Positions 22,897 to 24,720 of a DNA stretch of 24,720 nt are shown piece after piece. Made by a program: the position numbers and the translations under genes. Source of the stretch: Syntrophobacterales bacterium (GTDB lineage: Bacteria > Desulfobacterota > Syntrophorhabdia > Syntrophorhabdales > WCHB1-27). The stretch covers positions 1 through 24,720 of the forward strand of contig JADGQN010000015.1 in assembly GCA_017881765.1 (NCBI GenBank), in the 5' to 3' direction. The notes beneath the pieces were generated by a model. The model searched no databases, was not told where the DNA came from, and was given only the letters and a program-made list of their open reading frames with translations. Every line of letters starts with the position of its first letter. Positions within the stretch are counted from its first letter, which is position 1.

Positions 22897-24453
22897 ATGA
22901 AACATAGCGTGAAAGTCTGTTCAACATTGTTTGCATTGATTGCTGCGCTGGCGTTGGTCGCAGGGCTGGCCTTCGCGCAGCAGAAGCCCAACATCCTCAT
23001 TCTCTGGGGCGACGACATCGGCTACTGGAACGCCAGCGCTTACAACCAGGGCATGATGGGCTACAAGACGCCCAACATCGATCGCATCGCGAAGGAAGGC
23101 GCGCTGTTCACCGACTGGTACGGTCAGCAGAGCTGCACCGCCGGACGCTCCGCATTCATAACCGGCCAGTCGCCGTTCCGCACCGGCCTGTTGAAGGTTG
23201 GCCTGCCCGGCGCCAAGGAAGGGCTTCAGGCGAGAGACGTCACCATCGCCGAACTGCTCAAGGCGCAGGGCTACATGACGGGGCAGTTCGGCAAGAACCA
23301 CCTCGGCGACCTAGACGAGCACCTGCCCACCGTGCACGGCTTCCACGAGTTCTTTGGTTCGCTCTACCACCTGAATGCCGAGGATGAGCCCGAGCATGAG
23401 GACTACTTCAAGGATCCAGCTCTGCGCAAGCGGTACGGCACCCGCGGCGTAATCCACTCCTGGGCCAACCCGGACGGCACGCAGAAGATCGAGAGCACCG
23501 GCGCACTCAACAAGAAGCGGATGGAGACGATCGACGACGAGATCACCACGGAGGCAATCCGTTTCATGACAGACGCGAAGAAGGCCGACAAGCCCTTCTT
23601 CCTCTGGTGGAATTCCACCCGCATGCACATCTGGACGCGGCTCAAGGAGTCGGCGCGTGGCAAGACGGGCCTTGGCATCTACCCCGACGGCATGGTTGAA
23701 CACGACGGCCACGTAGGGCAGCTTTTGAAGAAGCTCGACGAACTCGGCATTGCAGACAACACGATTGTCATGTACTCCACTGACAACGGCGCGGAGAAAT
23801 TTTCGTGGCCCGACGGCGGCACATCGCCCTTCCGCGGCGAGAAGAACACCAACTGGGAAGGTGGCTACCGCGTACCCACGTTCATTCGCTGGCCGGGTGT
23901 CATCAAGCCCAGCACCGTGCTCAACGGCGTCTTCGCCCACGAAGATATGCTCCCCACGCTCCTGGCCGCCGCGGGCGTGCCCGACGTGAAGGAGCAACTT
24001 AGGAAGGGCATGAAGGTGGGCAACAAGACATTCAAGGTCCACATCGACGGTTACAACCTCACCGACGCGCTCGCCGGCAAGGCGCCCAGCCCGCGCCACG
24101 AGTTCTTCTACTTCAACGATGACGGTCAGCTCGTCGCGTTGCGCTACGACCAGTGGAAGATCGTCTTCGCCGAGCAGACCGCGCACGGTGCCGCGGTCTG
24201 GCGGAACCCTTTCACGACGCTACGCGCGCCAAAGATCTTCAATGTGCGTTCCGACCCGTTCGAGATCGGAGATCAGGAATCCATGGACTGGACCCACTGG
24301 TGGTTGGAGCACATCTTTTTGCTCGTGCCCGCGCAGCAGTATGTGGGGCAATTCATCGGCACGTTCAGGGAATTTCCGCCCAGCCAGAAGGTCGGCACTT
24401 TCTCGCTGGATGCCGTGTTGGAGTCGCTGCAAACGCCCGGCCGCAGCGACTGA
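22897..24453 (+). CDS. Secreted arylsulfatase-like sulfohydrolase (copy 2)
   Basis: The 518-residue protein is a clear paralogue of the 17351-18973 product along its full length. The signal peptide ends LALVAGLAFA before QQKPN. Metal ligands are Asp39/Asp40 (GDD) and Asp296/Asn297 (TDNGAE); the active-site cysteine is Cys80 in CTAGR (80-84). Segments GKNHLGD, WWNSTRMHIW and PFRGEKNTNWEGGYRVP are conserved. The start at 22897 has AAGGAG four bases before it; an upstream in-frame ATG at 22876 is not needed. It contains WWNSTRMH where copy 1 has WHNPTRMH, so the two may differ in substrate choice. Maturation of the cysteine to formylglycine is expected from the family. Confidence 0.92.
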   Translation: MKHSVKVCSTLFALIAALALVAGLAFAQQKPNILILWGDDIGYWNASAYNQGMMGYKTPNIDRIAKEGALFTDWYGQQSCTAGRSAFITGQSPFRTGLLKVGLPGAKEGLQARDVTIAELLKAQGYMTGQFGKNHLGDLDEHLPTVHGFHEFFGSLYHLNAEDEPEHEDYFKDPALRKRYGTRGVIHSWANPDGTQKIESTGALNKKRMETIDDEITTEAIRFMTDAKKADKPFFLWWNSTRMHIWTRLKESARGKTGLGIYPDGMVEHDGHVGQLLKKLDELGIADNTIVMYSTDNGAEKFSWPDGGTSPFRGEKNTNWEGGYRVPTFIRWPGVIKPSTVLNGVFAHEDMLPTLLAAAGVPDVKEQLRKGMKVGNKTFKVHIDGYNLTDALAGKAPSPRHEFFYFNDDGQLVALRYDQWKIVFAEQTAHGAAVWRNPFTTLRAPKIFNVRSDPFEIGDQESMDWTHWWLEHIFLLVPAQQYVGQFIGTFREFPPSQKVGTFSLDAVLESLQTPGRSD

Positions 24454-24463
24454 TTGAACGCCG

Positions 24464-24495
24464 CCGCCCAGCGCGTAGTGATGTGCGATGGGCGG
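24464..24495 (+). terminator. Possible stem-loop after the second sulfatase
   Basis: CCGCCCA at 24464-24470 pairs with TGGGCGG at 24489-24495, and GCGC inside can pair with GTGC across an 8-base loop with a two-base bulge. It lies 11 bases after the sulfatase stop. No T-run follows, so it may be a weak or Rho-assisted terminator or an mRNA-stabilising stem. Confidence 0.4.
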
Positions 24496-24642
24496 GGTGA
24501 CAAATGTCCTTATACAGGATGCTTGGCTATCGCTATCGAGAGTCGAGTGGGCCCGGAGACAAGGTATGATACAAAGAAGAAAAAAGGCATTACTTACGTT
24601 TATGGCTGCAAGATTCCGGCAAGCGCAGGACGATAGGAGGAA

Positions 24643-24720
24643 ATGAGGACACAGTTGACGGCCAGGTCAAAAGCTGAAGGTGACAGAAAGAAGGCGCGAC
24701 GGAAAAAGCGAACACCGAGG
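24643..24720 (+). CDS. Possible start of a further gene (open at window edge)
   Basis: An AGGAGG lies two bases before the ATG at 24643 and the frame (MRTQLTARSKAEGDRKKARR...) is open to the end of the window. It also overlaps the stop of a short 26-codon frame (24566-24646). The sequence is very basic and not recognised. The last 45 bases resemble the leader of sulfatase copy 2 in a different frame, so this may be noncoding leader sequence instead. Confidence 0.25.
   Translation, partial: MRTQLTARSKAEGDRKKARRKKRTPR

Noticed and set aside
23311..24186. Minus-strand open frame of 291 codons opposite sulfatase copy 2
   Set aside because: Same reason: it mirrors the strongly conserved plus-strand gene and shows the same antisense composition.
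1..24720. CRISPR array, tRNA or rRNA genes, complete insertion sequences
   Set aside because: No regularly spaced identical repeats, no tRNA cloverleaf or rRNA signature and no transposase motifs were found on reading both strands.

Overview
This window looks like a chromosome segment of an anaerobic bacterium of the Desulfobacterota (old Deltaproteobacteria). A syntrophic or sulfur-cycling lineage such as the Syntrophorhabdus/Syntrophobacter type is my best guess. The pointers are a ferredoxin-dependent four-subunit 2-oxoacid oxidoreductase coupled to succinyl-CoA synthetase, an eight-heme periplasmic cytochrome, Gram-negative outer-membrane proteins and moderate-to-high GC. The taxonomic call is inference; no rRNA or tRNA is present.

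Layout. (1) 1-4173, minus strand: a tightly overlapped operon korD-korA-korB-korC-sucC-(sucD, cut by the window edge). It interconverts 2-oxoglutarate, succinyl-CoA and succinate with reduced ferredoxin, plus ATP or GTP. (2) 4417-7147, minus strand: dtd (D-aminoacyl-tRNA deacylase) and an EF-G paralogue whose G3 motif has lost the catalytic histidine. Both lie among REP-like and heptamer-periodic inverted repeats. (3) 7484-11838, plus strand: the classic rpmH-rnpA-yidD-yidC-jag-mnmE cluster, nearly all translationally coupled, without dnaA before it or mnmG/parAB after it. (4) 11838-17350: a loose region with a 123-bp palindrome-ended repeat, an MFS exporter, an unrecognised membrane protein, two DUF4239-type membrane proteins, a decayed fragment of a further DUF4239 copy, a truncated response-regulator receiver and long gene-poor gaps. 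(5) 17351-24720, plus strand: a secreted arylsulfatase-like protein, an octaheme cytochrome c joined to HEAT-like and TPR repeats, an outer-membrane beta-barrel candidate and a second, paralogous secreted arylsulfatase. Short sequences before the second sulfatase resemble the last bases of the window, which hints that the module continues past the edge.

The first half is housekeeping: central carbon metabolism, translation quality, ribosome and tRNA maturation, and membrane-protein insertion. The most unusual part is the sulfatase / octaheme-TPR cytochrome / outer-membrane protein / sulfatase cluster. Its parts are individually recognisable families, but their combination suggests a cell-envelope process linking sulfate-ester (or related) hydrolysis to periplasmic electron transfer. 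That functional link is a hypothesis from gene order only.
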